Under the pieces are notes generated by a model that was given only the letters and a program-made list of their open reading frames with translations, was not told the origin of the DNA and did no database searches. Position numbers and translations under genes: made by a program. DNA of 15,127 bases, from the NCBI GenBank assembly GCA_001464165.1, contig LNEX01000233.1:1-15127 (forward strand). Direction: 5' to 3'. This document shows, piece after piece, positions 6,857-14,621 of this stretch; the stretch's first letter is position 1, and every line of letters begins with the position of its first letter. This stretch comes from a bacterium Ga0077546. Its GTDB lineage: Bacteria > Cyanobacteriota > Vampirovibrionia > Obscuribacterales > Obscuribacteraceae.

Positions 6857-7339
6857 TTAGTGGTTCATCAAATGTTGGCCAGCCAAATTGATCAGGAGCA
6901 AAAACACTGCATTGATAGATAAAGCAATGGCAAATAAACTCGTTCCTAGCATTAACTGCCAGCAGACAAGGGCATGGCGAGGGCTCATCACTCGCAAAAT
7001 ACCAAAACGCCCGACTATATATATAGCTAGAGCGAGAAGAAAGAACGAGTCAGCCGCTATCAAACAGATAATTGCATGCTTAGCGAAACCAGCAAGGGGC
7101 AAGAAAAGGAAAATTAAGGCGGCGACAACCGACCCACGCAGCAGACGAACACTTTGCTTATCAGTCTCTCGAATAGCAATAGCCTTATCGGCGGAAGCTT
7201 TACGTACATGGGCTAAAGACTCTAGACAGGCCGCTAATGGTCCTATGCGCTTGTGGTCGCGCTCGCTTGGCGAGCCCTCAGCGTTGGGCTCGATCGAGGA
7301 CGATGAGGAAGAAGGTTGCATTGGTTCGCTGGCGCTCAT
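6857..7339 (-). CDS. Three-TM membrane protein of unknown function
   Basis: A 160-residue protein that I do not recognise. The N-terminal 30 residues are polar, with a run of six serines (10-15) and acidic residues. A charged helix (about 38-65) follows, then three hydrophobic segments at about 70-86, 89-112 and 123-152, and a short tail. The start is the ATG at 7339, because CAGGAG (7350-7345) lies 5 nt upstream. A longer frame from a GTG at 7354 would run through this ribosome binding site. The opposite strand has a long open frame here, but it is basic, lacks a ribosome binding site and looks like a shadow. It follows the heme oxygenase gene by 78 nt on the same strand, so it might be the last gene of the lipid run, although the spacing is larger than elsewhere there. 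Confidence 0.75.
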   Translation of the reverse strand: MSASEPMQPSSSSSSIEPNAEGSPSERDHKRIGPLAACLESLAHVRKASADKAIAIRETDKQSVRLLRGSVVAALIFLFLPLAGFAKHAIICLIAADSFFLLALAIYIVGRFGILRVMSPRHALVCWQLMLGTSLFAIALSINAVFLLLINLAGQHLMNH

Positions 7340-7417
7340 AGAAACTCCTGACACTACATGTCATTACCGCATTTAAGCACTTTCCAAACCTTTCTAAAAT
7401 TCTTAAGCTGACACCCC

Positions 7418-8065
7418 CTAGGCAACGGCGCTAGGCAAAGCTTCAAGCTCACAGCCTATCTCAAAAAAGGTCTGAAACATGCGCTTAGCTTCGACCACTA
7501 GAGCGTCAATCTCACTCTGACTAAAGCCCTGAGCATTCATAGTAGCCTTAAAATTAGTCCATCTCTCCCGCTGCAAATCGCCATAACGGTCAAAATACTT
7601 GGCCCCTCTCTCCTCTGGCAGGTTAAGGCCTTTTCTCAAAGTCTTAGCCATGAACTTAGCGCCATTAGTTGACCCTTCCAAGACATACAGCTGGCCTAAG
7701 AGCGAAACCGGCGAGTGTTCAGCCAGTTCGTCCATGGTGTCAAGCAAGGCGGCTGTAGCAGCCAGGGGCACAACACTATCGGTGCTAGCATCAAAGTATC
7801 CCAGGTCACCCACCACAGCGCTCAAATCGCTATGGTAAGGAGCAAGAACAGCGGCTATACGAGCATCGTTAGCAGCGGCATGAGGCAGAAGATCAGCTAA
7901 ATGCTTATGCATCAGATAAAGCTGACCAAGATACTTGACATACAAGTCTTTTCTCACTGTGCCAGAGCCCAGCTGCTTCTGAAACTGATGTCCTTCAGTA
8001 TCGGCGTGCAGTTCTTTGGTTGATTCGCGCAGGGCATCCATAACCAAGGGTTGAGAACCTTGCAT
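7418..8065 (-). CDS. Heme oxygenase (biliverdin-producing type)
   Basis: A 215-residue soluble all-helical protein expected to open heme to biliverdin, CO and Fe2+ using O2 and an electron donor. ALRESTKELHADTEGH (11-26) carries His20 at the place of the proximal heme ligand. LGQLYVLEGSTNGAKFMAKT (123-142) matches the distal helix of bacterial enzymes, where YVLEGSTxGG is usual; the last Gly is Ala here. Length is normal for bacterial heme oxygenases. GAGGAG 6 nt before the ATG is a strong ribosome binding site. It follows the second Cfa-like gene by 49 nt on the same strand, so it is probably the distal part of that operon. No phytochrome or bilin reductase gene is near, so iron release or heme protection is more likely than chromophore supply. 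A heme-oxygenase-fold protein with a different substrate cannot be excluded. Confidence 0.85.
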   Translation of the reverse strand: MQGSQPLVMDALRESTKELHADTEGHQFQKQLGSGTVRKDLYVKYLGQLYLMHKHLADLLPHAAANDARIAAVLAPYHSDLSAVVGDLGYFDASTDSVVPLAATAALLDTMDELAEHSPVSLLGQLYVLEGSTNGAKFMAKTLRKGLNLPEERGAKYFDRYGDLQRERWTNFKATMNAQGFSQSEIDALVVEAKRMFQTFFEIGCELEALPSAVA

Positions 8066-8114
8066 AGTAATCTCCTCAAATAAGAGATAAGTCTAGTACA
8101 TATATGCCACTTAT

Positions 8115-9242
8115 TTACGACTTGGCGAACAAGTAATGGGAAACCATCCATTCTTCGCCCTCGCTATAGCCCCAAAGCTCAGCGCACGACATGAAGAAAA
8201 GACGCCAGAAAGCCCACCAACGTGTGGCTTGGTCGGCCCCATAGGTAGTCACTAAAATCGGCATTATCTCTGCCTTATGCCGGTCCATATTCGCCAACCA
8301 ATGATTAGCGGTCTTTTCATAGTGCTGGCCGTTGACGGTGTAGTGCTGCTCAATTTTCAAGTCTTGCTGAAAATATAAGAGCAAATCGTTAGACGGCATT
8401 ATGCCGCCAGAAAAGAAATTACGCGTCATCCAATCGCTACCGTCTTTATCTTCATAGTGGTAGCAGAGTTCTTTGTGGCTGAAGATATGAACAAAAAGCT
8501 TGCCCCTATCACTCAACCAGCCAGAGATGCGCTGCAAGAGTAAGCGGTAGTTTTTCATGTGCTCAAACATCTCAACTGAAACCACCCGGTCTACTTGTTC
8601 ATAGAACTGAAAATCATTCATATCACAGGTGATCACTTCGACATTGGTCAACTGGCGCTTGACGCACTCTGACTCAATATATTGCCTTTGCGTTTTAGAG
8701 TTGGAAACGGCTGTGATTTTGGATTTAGGAAAATGCTCGGCCATGTAGAGAGTTAGGGAACCCCAACCACAGCCCAGCTCAAGAATGCGGTCGCCATCAA
8801 CAATTTCAGCTCGCTGCACTGTCAGCTGTAACATTGCCTCTTCTGCTTGATCAAGGCTGTAGCCCGGTTCATAGTAAGCACAGCTGTATTTAAGGCGCTT
8901 GCCCAAACAGAGCTTGAAGAACTCAGTGGGAACTTGATAATGTTGTTCGTTTGCCGCGGCAGTTTCAATGGCAATAGGAGCGTTCGATAGCTCTTTGACC
9001 ATCTCAAGCAAATGAGCTTGCTGCAGTTCATGAGAAGCAAAACGCTCCTCTTTCAATTTGGTTTTAAGCATCTGCCTGATACCAGCTCTAATGAGAAAAT
9101 CAGGCACCATATTTGTCGCCAAAATTTCGTAGATAAGGGCTTCTGACTGAGGCTTACGCAAAGGGGCAAACTCAGAATCAAAATTAGAACTGGAACTGCC
9201 TGTAGTATCAGTATTTTGTTCAGCTAAATCTGGAGTCGACAT
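8115..9242 (-). CDS. Cfa-like SAM-dependent methyltransferase (second paralogue, canonical residues)
   Basis: A 375-residue class I methyltransferase of the cyclopropane-synthase superfamily, in the subgroup that also includes plant coclaurine-N-methyltransferase-like proteins. After a disordered N-terminus (1-30) and a helical part, the core has EQHYQVPTEFFKLCLGKRLK (99-118), KYSCAYYEPG (118-127), the SAM-binding ILELGCGWGS (153-162) and VEMFEHMKNY (223-232). Residues matching the E. coli Cfa bicarbonate site are present: Cys121 (YSCAYY), Glu in VEMFEH, and His252 in LFVHIF. It should thus be able to transfer a methyl or methylene group, perhaps to an unsaturated acyl chain or a small amine; the substrate is not known. 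AGAGG about 7 nt upstream supports the ATG at 9242. It lies 26 nt after the DUF1295 gene and 49 nt before the heme oxygenase gene. Confidence 0.85.
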   Translation of the reverse strand: MSTPDLAEQNTDTTGSSSSNFDSEFAPLRKPQSEALIYEILATNMVPDFLIRAGIRQMLKTKLKEERFASHELQQAHLLEMVKELSNAPIAIETAAANEQHYQVPTEFFKLCLGKRLKYSCAYYEPGYSLDQAEEAMLQLTVQRAEIVDGDRILELGCGWGSLTLYMAEHFPKSKITAVSNSKTQRQYIESECVKRQLTNVEVITCDMNDFQFYEQVDRVVSVEMFEHMKNYRLLLQRISGWLSDRGKLFVHIFSHKELCYHYEDKDGSDWMTRNFFSGGIMPSNDLLLYFQQDLKIEQHYTVNGQHYEKTANHWLANMDRHKAEIMPILVTTYGADQATRWWAFWRLFFMSCAELWGYSEGEEWMVSHYLFAKS

Positions 9243-9268
9243 GATTTTCCTCTTCGTTCTGTTCTTAC

Positions 9269-10126
9269 CTACGAGCGTTTAAACCAGGGTACAAAGGCAC
9301 TAGTAGTGCGCTGATAATCAATATAGGCCTGCCCCTTACTGCGAACAGCTTGCTCTTCTGTGGCCTTCACACCAGTCACTTTGGTCAAGAAAAACAGCAT
9401 GAGCAGAGGGCAGTAAATTGTATAAATACCGCCAGGTGAGCCCAGTGAGAAGCAAAAGAATGACAACCAAACCAGCCACTCAAAAAAGTAGTTTGGATGC
9501 CTTGAATAGTTCCAGAAACCGACTTGGCAAACTTGGCTTACTTGATTTACTTCATTTACTTGACTTACTTCATTTACTTGATTGGCATGGCCAGATTCTC
9601 GTCTTCTACTCTTGAAGCCCTCCAGTTGCTGATCTGAAATTGTTTCGCAAACAAAGGCTACTAGCCAAATGACAAAACCAGCAATCTCAAAGCCGCTAAT
9701 TTGCTGATTGGAATTGGTCAGCGCCAGAGCGAAAGGCAAAGTCAGGGAGGCCAGCAAAATTGCCTGCATCTCGAAAGCAAGAAACAATCCCAGACTAGCT
9801 CTATTTCCCCAATCTTGGCGATACTTCTTGTAGCGTCCATCTTCTTCTGGCCACATTCTCTTAAACCTAAAAGCCAAGAAAAAGCCCAGGCGCAGACTCC
9901 AGAATGCCACCATAATAAGTATCAGGGCACTACGACTGAAATTACCCCAACCATGCATGTATGCCAAAGCCGCATCTACAAGCGCCACAACAGCAAAGCC
10001 GAAACCCCAAGCCACATCCACAATTCCGGCATTACCGATACGCTCACTTACCAGCCAAATGACAAACATCATTACAGTGGTAGTGAGAAAGGCAGCAATC
10101 ATCAAATAAATATGGGGCTCTGGCAC
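9269..10126 (-). CDS. DUF1295 membrane protein (steroid 5-alpha-reductase/ICMT-like fold)
   Basis: An integral membrane protein of 285 residues, about six or seven TM segments, related to the C-terminal domain of 3-oxo-5-alpha-steroid 4-dehydrogenases and to isoprenylcysteine methyltransferases. Signature stretches are DVAWGFGFA (37-45), the KKYRQDWG loop (100-107) and the conserved FWNYSRHPNYFFEWLVW (204-220), thought to bind a nucleotide cofactor in relatives. Just before the last motif sits a tripeptide repeat, seven units of (N/S/C)(Q/E)V at 182-202, where relatives have a short loop. The start is GTG at 10126 with AAGGAG 5 nt upstream. It lies between the sua5 gene (21 nt) and the second Cfa-like gene (26 nt). 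In other bacteria DUF1295 genes accompany Cfa/DUF1365/FAD clusters, so a reductive step on a lipid is a reasonable but unproven idea. Confidence 0.9.
   Translation of the reverse strand: MPEPHIYLMIAAFLTTTVMMFVIWLVSERIGNAGIVDVAWGFGFAVVALVDAALAYMHGWGNFSRSALILIMVAFWSLRLGFFLAFRFKRMWPEEDGRYKKYRQDWGNRASLGLFLAFEMQAILLASLTLPFALALTNSNQQISGFEIAGFVIWLVAFVCETISDQQLEGFKSRRRESGHANQVNEVSQVNEVNQVSQVCQVGFWNYSRHPNYFFEWLVWLSFFCFSLGSPGGIYTIYCPLLMLFFLTKVTGVKATEEQAVRSKGQAYIDYQRTTSAFVPWFKRS
9521..9583 (-). repeat. In-frame 9-nt tandem repeat, seven copies, inside the DUF1295 gene
   Basis: On the coding (minus) strand the units read AATCAAGTA, AATGAAGTA, AGTCAAGTA, AATGAAGTA, AATCAAGTA, AGCCAAGTT, TGCCAAGTC. They encode NQV NEV SQV NEV NQV SQV CQV. 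The first five units are nearly identical, and the two nearest the SRHPNYF motif have drifted. It is a coding minisatellite in a loop just before a conserved motif. Copy-number change would keep the frame. Confidence 0.9.
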
Positions 10127-10147
10127 TATATCTCCTTAAGTAATGGC

Positions 10148-11173
10148 TTAGGCACTGACTTCGGCGCTGGCTCGCTCTAGGCGGTCTCTAACACCGTCCC
10201 AGGCGCTTCCTTCAGGAACAGCTTCAACAAAAATGCGATCGAGTTTGAGCTTGTCGAAACGACGTAACTGCTCATAAAGAGCCCGAGCATATTGATCGAC
10301 TTGCTCAGGAGCCACCACTAAAGAATCAAAAGCCAGGCCAGAAAGATTGGACCTCAACTTAGCCACAGTAGAATCAAAGGCAAAAACAGCAGCGCTTCTC
10401 TCCATAGCATTAAGCTCAAGCACTAGCTCAATCAAACGCTCGGAGGAAGCGACTGTCAACTTGGTCTGGGGAGCATAATGACTGGGAAGTGCACCAGGAA
10501 CACGGGTTTCGCCAGCAGAAGCAAAAGACCCCGAGGTAAAGGCTTCAACACCAACAACTTCAGCCACCGAAGCAGCATCAATCATGCCGGGACGTAGAAT
10601 TTTTGCTTGGGAGGAGAGCAGTGAAATGATAGTAGACTCAATGCCCACATCACAGGGTCCGCCATCAAGCACCATGGCCAATTCATCAGGAGAGTCAGAC
10701 GAGTCAGCAAACTCGGCCTCTACGGCTTGAGCCGATGTAGGCGAGAGACGACCAAACCGATTAGCCGATGGTGCCGCCAAGCCACCAGCGAATGCCTTTA
10801 GTAACTTAAGAGCCAATGGGTGTGAGGGGATGCGAATGCCAACTGAATCTTGCCCACCGGTAACTTGACTGAGCACATGATCTGCCTTTGGCAAAATCAA
10901 AGTCATGGGCCCTGGCCAAAAGCGCTCAGCCAGTTGGTAAGCCTGGGGAGGGATATCCTTAGCCCAATCGGTTAACTGCTCGACACTGGCAATATGAACA
11001 ATAACAGGATGCGAAGTGGGCCTTCCTTTGACAGCGTAAAGGCGCTCGAGAGCGGCAGCACTTGAAGCATCCGCACCAAGACCGTAGACAGTCTCGGTGG
11101 GAAAGGCCACCAGTAAGCCAGCCTTGAGTTTACTAACAGCGAGTTCAATAGATTGATCAATATCAGCAGTCAT
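10148..11173 (-). CDS. tsaC: Threonylcarbamoyl-AMP synthase, full-length Sua5 type
   Basis: Forms L-threonylcarbamoyladenylate from threonine, bicarbonate and ATP, the first step of the tRNA t6A37 modification, in the cytosol. Numbering from ATG 11173 (341 residues): the YrdC domain comes first, with FPTETVYGLG at 24-33, KGRPTSHP at 49-56 and APSANRFG at 134-141. The linker RVPGALPSHYAP (about 224-235) is the hallmark of Sua5 proteins and leads into the C-terminal Sua5 domain (about 240-341). Long Sua5 proteins occur in archaea, eukaryotes and many Gram-positives and Cyanobacteria. AGGA 8 nt before ATG 11173 fixes the start; a TTG at 11200 would overlap the cfa-like stop. Gaps to its neighbours are 19 and 21 nt, so it is embedded in the lipid operon despite an unrelated housekeeping role. 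Confidence 0.94.
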   Translation of the reverse strand: MTADIDQSIELAVSKLKAGLLVAFPTETVYGLGADASSAAALERLYAVKGRPTSHPVIVHIASVEQLTDWAKDIPPQAYQLAERFWPGPMTLILPKADHVLSQVTGGQDSVGIRIPSHPLALKLLKAFAGGLAAPSANRFGRLSPTSAQAVEAEFADSSDSPDELAMVLDGGPCDVGIESTIISLLSSQAKILRPGMIDAASVAEVVGVEAFTSGSFASAGETRVPGALPSHYAPQTKLTVASSERLIELVLELNAMERSAAVFAFDSTVAKLRSNLSGLAFDSLVVAPEQVDQYARALYEQLRRFDKLKLDRIFVEAVPEGSAWDGVRDRLERASAEVSA

Positions 11174-11192
11174 TATTGTTTTCCTAGATTGG

Positions 11193-12509
11193 CTAGGCAA
11201 AGCGATTTAGGAGTTCGGACCGACTCAAATTGAGATTGTTCGGCCTGGTATAAATCGTCTGCACCACTGTAATGTTGCGCATAGCAAAAGCAGCAAAACA
11301 GTACGACAAATAATAGCGCCATTTACGCACAAAAATTTGGTCAAAGCCAAGAGCTTCAACCGCTGGCAACTGAGCCTCAAAACGTTCCTGCCAGAGCCCA
11401 AGAGTCTTGGCATAGTGATTGCCCATGTCTTCAAGATCGTGCACAAAAAGATCGCTCTGGCAGCGCTTCATTGCTTCGCTGACGCGGCGGTGGGAGAGAA
11501 GCAAAGAACCAGGGAAAATATATTTTTGAATAAAGTCAGTATTAGCGCGCAATAAGTCATAGCGACTATCAGGGCAAGTAATCATTTGCAGAGCCAATAG
11601 ACCGTCTTTAGCAAGCAGACGGTCGCACTGCTGAAAGAATATATCAAGATACTCATGACCGACGGCCTCAATCATTTCTATCGAAACGATCTTGTCAAAC
11701 TGCCCCGTAATCTTGCGATAGTCTTGCATACGCAGCTCTACTTTATGGCTAAGACCTGCCTTTTGGATACGCGCCAAGGCATAATCATATTGCTCTTGCG
11801 AGATGGTCACACCAGTAATGTGACAGCCATAATTAGTAGCGGCATACTGAGCAAATCCACCCCAACCACAGCCAATCTCCAGCACTCGGTCGCCCTCTTT
11901 CAAGGCCAGTTTGCGACAAAGATTCTCATACTTAGCCGCTTGTGCCTCTCTTAAACTAATCGACCAATCTTTGAAATAGGCACTGGAATAAGTCATAGAC
12001 TCATCCAGGAACAACTTGAAAAGATCGTTGCTTAAGTCATAATGATAAGCAATATTTTTACGGCTATTTGACTCATTGTTATGGCGCAAAAAATGCAGCA
12101 GCTGATTGCCAATGCCAAGCAAATTGACAATCTGAAACTTCTTACCATTGCCCTCTAGCAGTGGACATTGACTGATATTGAGAAGAGCCCAGGCAATCAC
12201 ACTGGCCACGTCATTGGTCTGCCATTGCCCGTCCATGTAAGCTTCAGACAAACCAATATGACCATAAACTACCAGGCGGCGAAAGAAAGCTTCTGACCTG
12301 ACATCGATTTCAGCGCAAATACTAGAGTCAGCTTGCTGCGACTGACCAAACCAGATTACTTGACCTTCAGGCAAGGTCAACTTTAGTCTACCTTCGGTCA
12401 TGGCACCAAGAGCAGCTAATACTACTTTGCGCCAAAACTTCTGCGCTACTGTCAGAGAGGTTCTAGCAGCCATTTTTCTATTCTCAATTTCAAGCTTTAA
12501 ATTGGCCAT
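11193..12509 (-). CDS. Cfa-family fatty-acyl methyltransferase (COG2230, FAD/DUF1365-cluster subfamily)
   Basis: A 438-residue protein of the cyclopropane-fatty-acyl-phospholipid synthase family, acting on unsaturated acyl chains of membrane phospholipids with SAM as donor. A lipid-binding N-terminal domain (about 1-145) precedes the Rossmann methyltransferase. There, AYHYDLSNDLFKLFLDESMT is followed by YSSAYF, then VLEIGCGWGGFAQYAA and SIEMIEAVGHEY, and the FIQKYIFPGS loop. Compared with E. coli Cfa, the active-site Cys (YSCAYW) is Ser (YSSAYF) and the His of the LLHTIGS segment is Gln (LALQMIT), while the Glu is kept. The substitutions look typical of the subfamily encoded beside DUF1365 and FAD genes, so the product may not be a plain cyclopropane. 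AAAGG 7 nt upstream favours ATG 12509; ATG 12524 overlaps the DUF1365 stop and has no ribosome binding site. Confidence 0.9.
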   Translation of the reverse strand: MANLKLEIENRKMAARTSLTVAQKFWRKVVLAALGAMTEGRLKLTLPEGQVIWFGQSQQADSSICAEIDVRSEAFFRRLVVYGHIGLSEAYMDGQWQTNDVASVIAWALLNISQCPLLEGNGKKFQIVNLLGIGNQLLHFLRHNNESNSRKNIAYHYDLSNDLFKLFLDESMTYSSAYFKDWSISLREAQAAKYENLCRKLALKEGDRVLEIGCGWGGFAQYAATNYGCHITGVTISQEQYDYALARIQKAGLSHKVELRMQDYRKITGQFDKIVSIEMIEAVGHEYLDIFFQQCDRLLAKDGLLALQMITCPDSRYDLLRANTDFIQKYIFPGSLLLSHRRVSEAMKRCQSDLFVHDLEDMGNHYAKTLGLWQERFEAQLPAVEALGFDQIFVRKWRYYLSYCFAAFAMRNITVVQTIYTRPNNLNLSRSELLNRFA

Positions 12510-12513
12510 CTTG

Positions 12514-13338
12514 TTACCTTTCATGATTAACTCTCTTAGCGCTGTTAGTCTGCAATTCGGGCCATTGCTCTTTATAGAAAAACGGTATCTTCTTTAGCCA
12601 AAGCAAAAGAGCATGCCAGTGAATTAACGATATGACACGCAAAGTCACCAGCGGATAGCGGAAGAAAAGCCGCAGCAGTTGCCGATCATTCATCGGCAGA
12701 GCGGCACCACTGACGCTAGTGACTAATATCTTTTTGCTTGGATCGTCACCATCGACAGTATCAACACTAAGTTTCAACGCTTGATTGGGGAGAGGCAAAA
12801 CAAAATGGAATTTATCCTGCAACTGGCCAAAGGGTGAAACATAAAAGTGCTTGGTGAAAAAGGCATCAAAAACAGATGCAGAGCTCATTTTAGTAGCATC
12901 CATAAAGTAGACTTTCATCTCACTAAAGGTATTGCCTACTTCAGCAATACAAGCTAACGGTTGATCTTGGCGATCGAAAACAAAATAAAATGACACCGGA
13001 TTGAAAACATAACCGAGCACCCGAGGATAGGTGAGCAAATAGGCTTTCCCCATAGGCTCAGAGATGCCATGGTCGGCAACTAAGCGGCCTAAGCGCGTAA
13101 GCAAAGAGCTATCGGCACCAACTGGCTCGCTGCCGAATAAATGATCACAGTCATAGAAGCTGAACAAATTAAAACTATTGTGATTGAAGAGACGGGAATG
13201 CTGAGCCAAATAGCTCAATTCGCCCAATTCGAGATAAAGCATAAAAACGCCATGCTTAAACCTGTGCCCCCTGGGCAGCAAGCGCTGATGGGCCACTGAG
13301 CACTCAAATAGTCTAGACGTCATTGCTAAATCAGCCAT
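12514..13338 (-). CDS. DUF1365 family protein
   Basis: A 274-residue protein with the DUF1365 (COG3496) hallmarks. These are SVAHQRLLPRGHRFKHGVFM near the N-terminus (14-33), YPRVLGYVFNPVSFYFVFD (104-122) and ACIAEVGNTFSEMKVYF (129-145). There is no signal peptide. One moderately hydrophobic stretch near 225-250 could sit at the membrane. Its biochemical activity is not established to my knowledge. It is regularly encoded between a COG2907 FAD oxidoreductase and a Cfa-like enzyme, exactly as here, with 2 nt to the former and 4 nt to the latter. That spacing implies coupled translation and a common task in acyl-chain modification. The start is taken as ATG 13338, just after the upstream stop; ATG 13323 is possible. 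Confidence 0.92.
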   Translation of the reverse strand: MADLAMTSRLFECSVAHQRLLPRGHRFKHGVFMLYLELGELSYLAQHSRLFNHNSFNLFSFYDCDHLFGSEPVGADSSLLTRLGRLVADHGISEPMGKAYLLTYPRVLGYVFNPVSFYFVFDRQDQPLACIAEVGNTFSEMKVYFMDATKMSSASVFDAFFTKHFYVSPFGQLQDKFHFVLPLPNQALKLSVDTVDGDDPSKKILVTSVSGAALPMNDRQLLRLFFRYPLVTLRVISLIHWHALLLWLKKIPFFYKEQWPELQTNSAKRVNHER

Positions 13339-13340
13339 AT

Positions 13341-14621
13341 CTATTGAGCAGCTCCAGCTAAGCTATCCACAGCCAAATTTGAGAGAATGGCACTCAAATC
13401 ATAGGCAGAGGCCAGAGCGTCTTCGTGGAAACCATAACGGAAATAGCTGCCGCAGAAATACAAAGCTTGCTTGGGGCTGACCGAATTGAGTTGGGGCAGC
13501 TGAGGCTGAGCCTCAAAGGTCGCCAGGTCAAAAAGTGGGTGTGTATATTCAAGCTGGCGCACAATTTTACCCGGGTCGATCAAGCCTTCGCTGTTTAAAG
13601 ATACAAAATAATCTTCCTGGCATTTTAGGCCTTGCAGATTATTCATCCAATAATGTGTATTAGACTGCTCAGCGATGCGATAGTTCCACGATGCCCAAGC
13701 CTTTGGCTCTGTAGGCATTACCCGGCGATCGGTGTGCACCGTAACCGCATTGTCCTGGTACTTAAACGGGGTTAATAGGCGACACTCTAAAGCCGTTGGC
13801 TCACTAATAAGGGCGAGAGCCTGATCTGCGTGACAGGCAAATATCACCTTATCAAAATCGCTATAACCTCTCTCTGTGTGCACCCGAGCGCCATGAGCAA
13901 GACGCTCGACTCGTTTTACTCCAGACGAAAATTGAGTGCCCGGAGAAAGAGCCGCTAGCAAGCGCTTAACGTACTCTCTGGCACCGCCATCGACTGTGTA
14001 CCACTGAAAATGAGTGTCTAGGCCAAGAAAACCATGGTTATGGAAGAAGCGAATTAAAGTAGCAATAGGAAAGTCTTGCACTTTATCTGGTGGCGTCGAC
14101 CATACAGCCGAAGCCATCGGTATCAAATACCAATGCAAGAAATCCTCGCCCAGCTTAAAATGGCTGACATAGTCGCGCACTGAAAGCCTGGATACATCGG
14201 CGGATAAATCGGCATTATCCATGTGCAGCAAGGCATTTTTATTAAACCAATCAAGCTTTAGCAACATACGCCAAAAGCGCGGACTTACTAGATTTCGTCT
14301 TTGAGCAAAAATTCTATCTAAACCAGCCCCATTCCATTCAATTTTATCGGGCAAATACTGCACAGAGAAAGACATGTCGGTCTTCTTGGTGGGAACCTTG
14401 AGTTCACTAAATAAAGCCGTCAGATTTGGATAAGTAATATGGTTATAAACCATAAAGCCAGTATCAAAGGCAACCTTACTGCTGCCAACCACATCAATAG
14501 TATTGGTATGTCCGCCAAGATAAGAGTTACTCTCAAAAATAGTCAGATCATATTGGCGGCTTAGCTTGTGAGCACAACCCAATCCAGCAATTCCCGCCCC
14601 GACTATGGCAAGCTTTTTCAT
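13341..14621 (-). CDS. FAD-dependent oxidoreductase (COG2907, amine-oxidase/desaturase-like)
   Basis: A 426-residue flavoprotein of the amine-oxidase/phytoene-desaturase-like superfamily. The N-terminal Rossmann fold has KKLAIVGAGIAGLGCAHKLS (GxGxxG at 8-13), the ribose-binding Glu30, and GGHTNTIDV (36-44), typical of COG2907 proteins. A second FAD-contacting segment, YFCGSYFRYGFHEDALASAY, starts at 388. There is no signal peptide. It would carry out an FAD-linked oxidation, reduction or isomerisation, plausibly on an acyl chain given the neighbours; the substrate is unknown. It should not be called a true amine oxidase. Its ATG overlaps the desaturase stop by 4 nt (ATGA), with GAAGG just upstream, and the DUF1365 gene starts 2 nt after its stop. 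This is the tightest part of the operon. Confidence 0.92.
   Translation of the reverse strand: MKKLAIVGAGIAGLGCAHKLSRQYDLTIFESNSYLGGHTNTIDVVGSSKVAFDTGFMVYNHITYPNLTALFSELKVPTKKTDMSFSVQYLPDKIEWNGAGLDRIFAQRRNLVSPRFWRMLLKLDWFNKNALLHMDNADLSADVSRLSVRDYVSHFKLGEDFLHWYLIPMASAVWSTPPDKVQDFPIATLIRFFHNHGFLGLDTHFQWYTVDGGAREYVKRLLAALSPGTQFSSGVKRVERLAHGARVHTERGYSDFDKVIFACHADQALALISEPTALECRLLTPFKYQDNAVTVHTDRRVMPTEPKAWASWNYRIAEQSNTHYWMNNLQGLKCQEDYFVSLNSEGLIDPGKIVRQLEYTHPLFDLATFEAQPQLPQLNSVSPKQALYFCGSYFRYGFHEDALASAYDLSAILSNLAVDSLAGAAQ

Noticed and set aside
6888..7376. Long plus-strand open frame of 162 codons opposite the three-TM protein gene
   Set aside because: Its translation is basic and without fold-like pattern and has no ribosome binding site. 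The minus-strand frame has clear TM segments and CAGGAG 5 nt before its ATG.
8115..9242. Plant-like coclaurine N-methyltransferase function
   Set aside because: Similarity to that subgroup is only at the family level. There is no alkaloid context, and the neighbours point to lipids, so no amine substrate is claimed.
9701..10180. Plus-strand open frame of 159 codons opposite the DUF1295 and sua5 genes
   Set aside because: It is antisense to two confidently identified proteins and shows no family motif.
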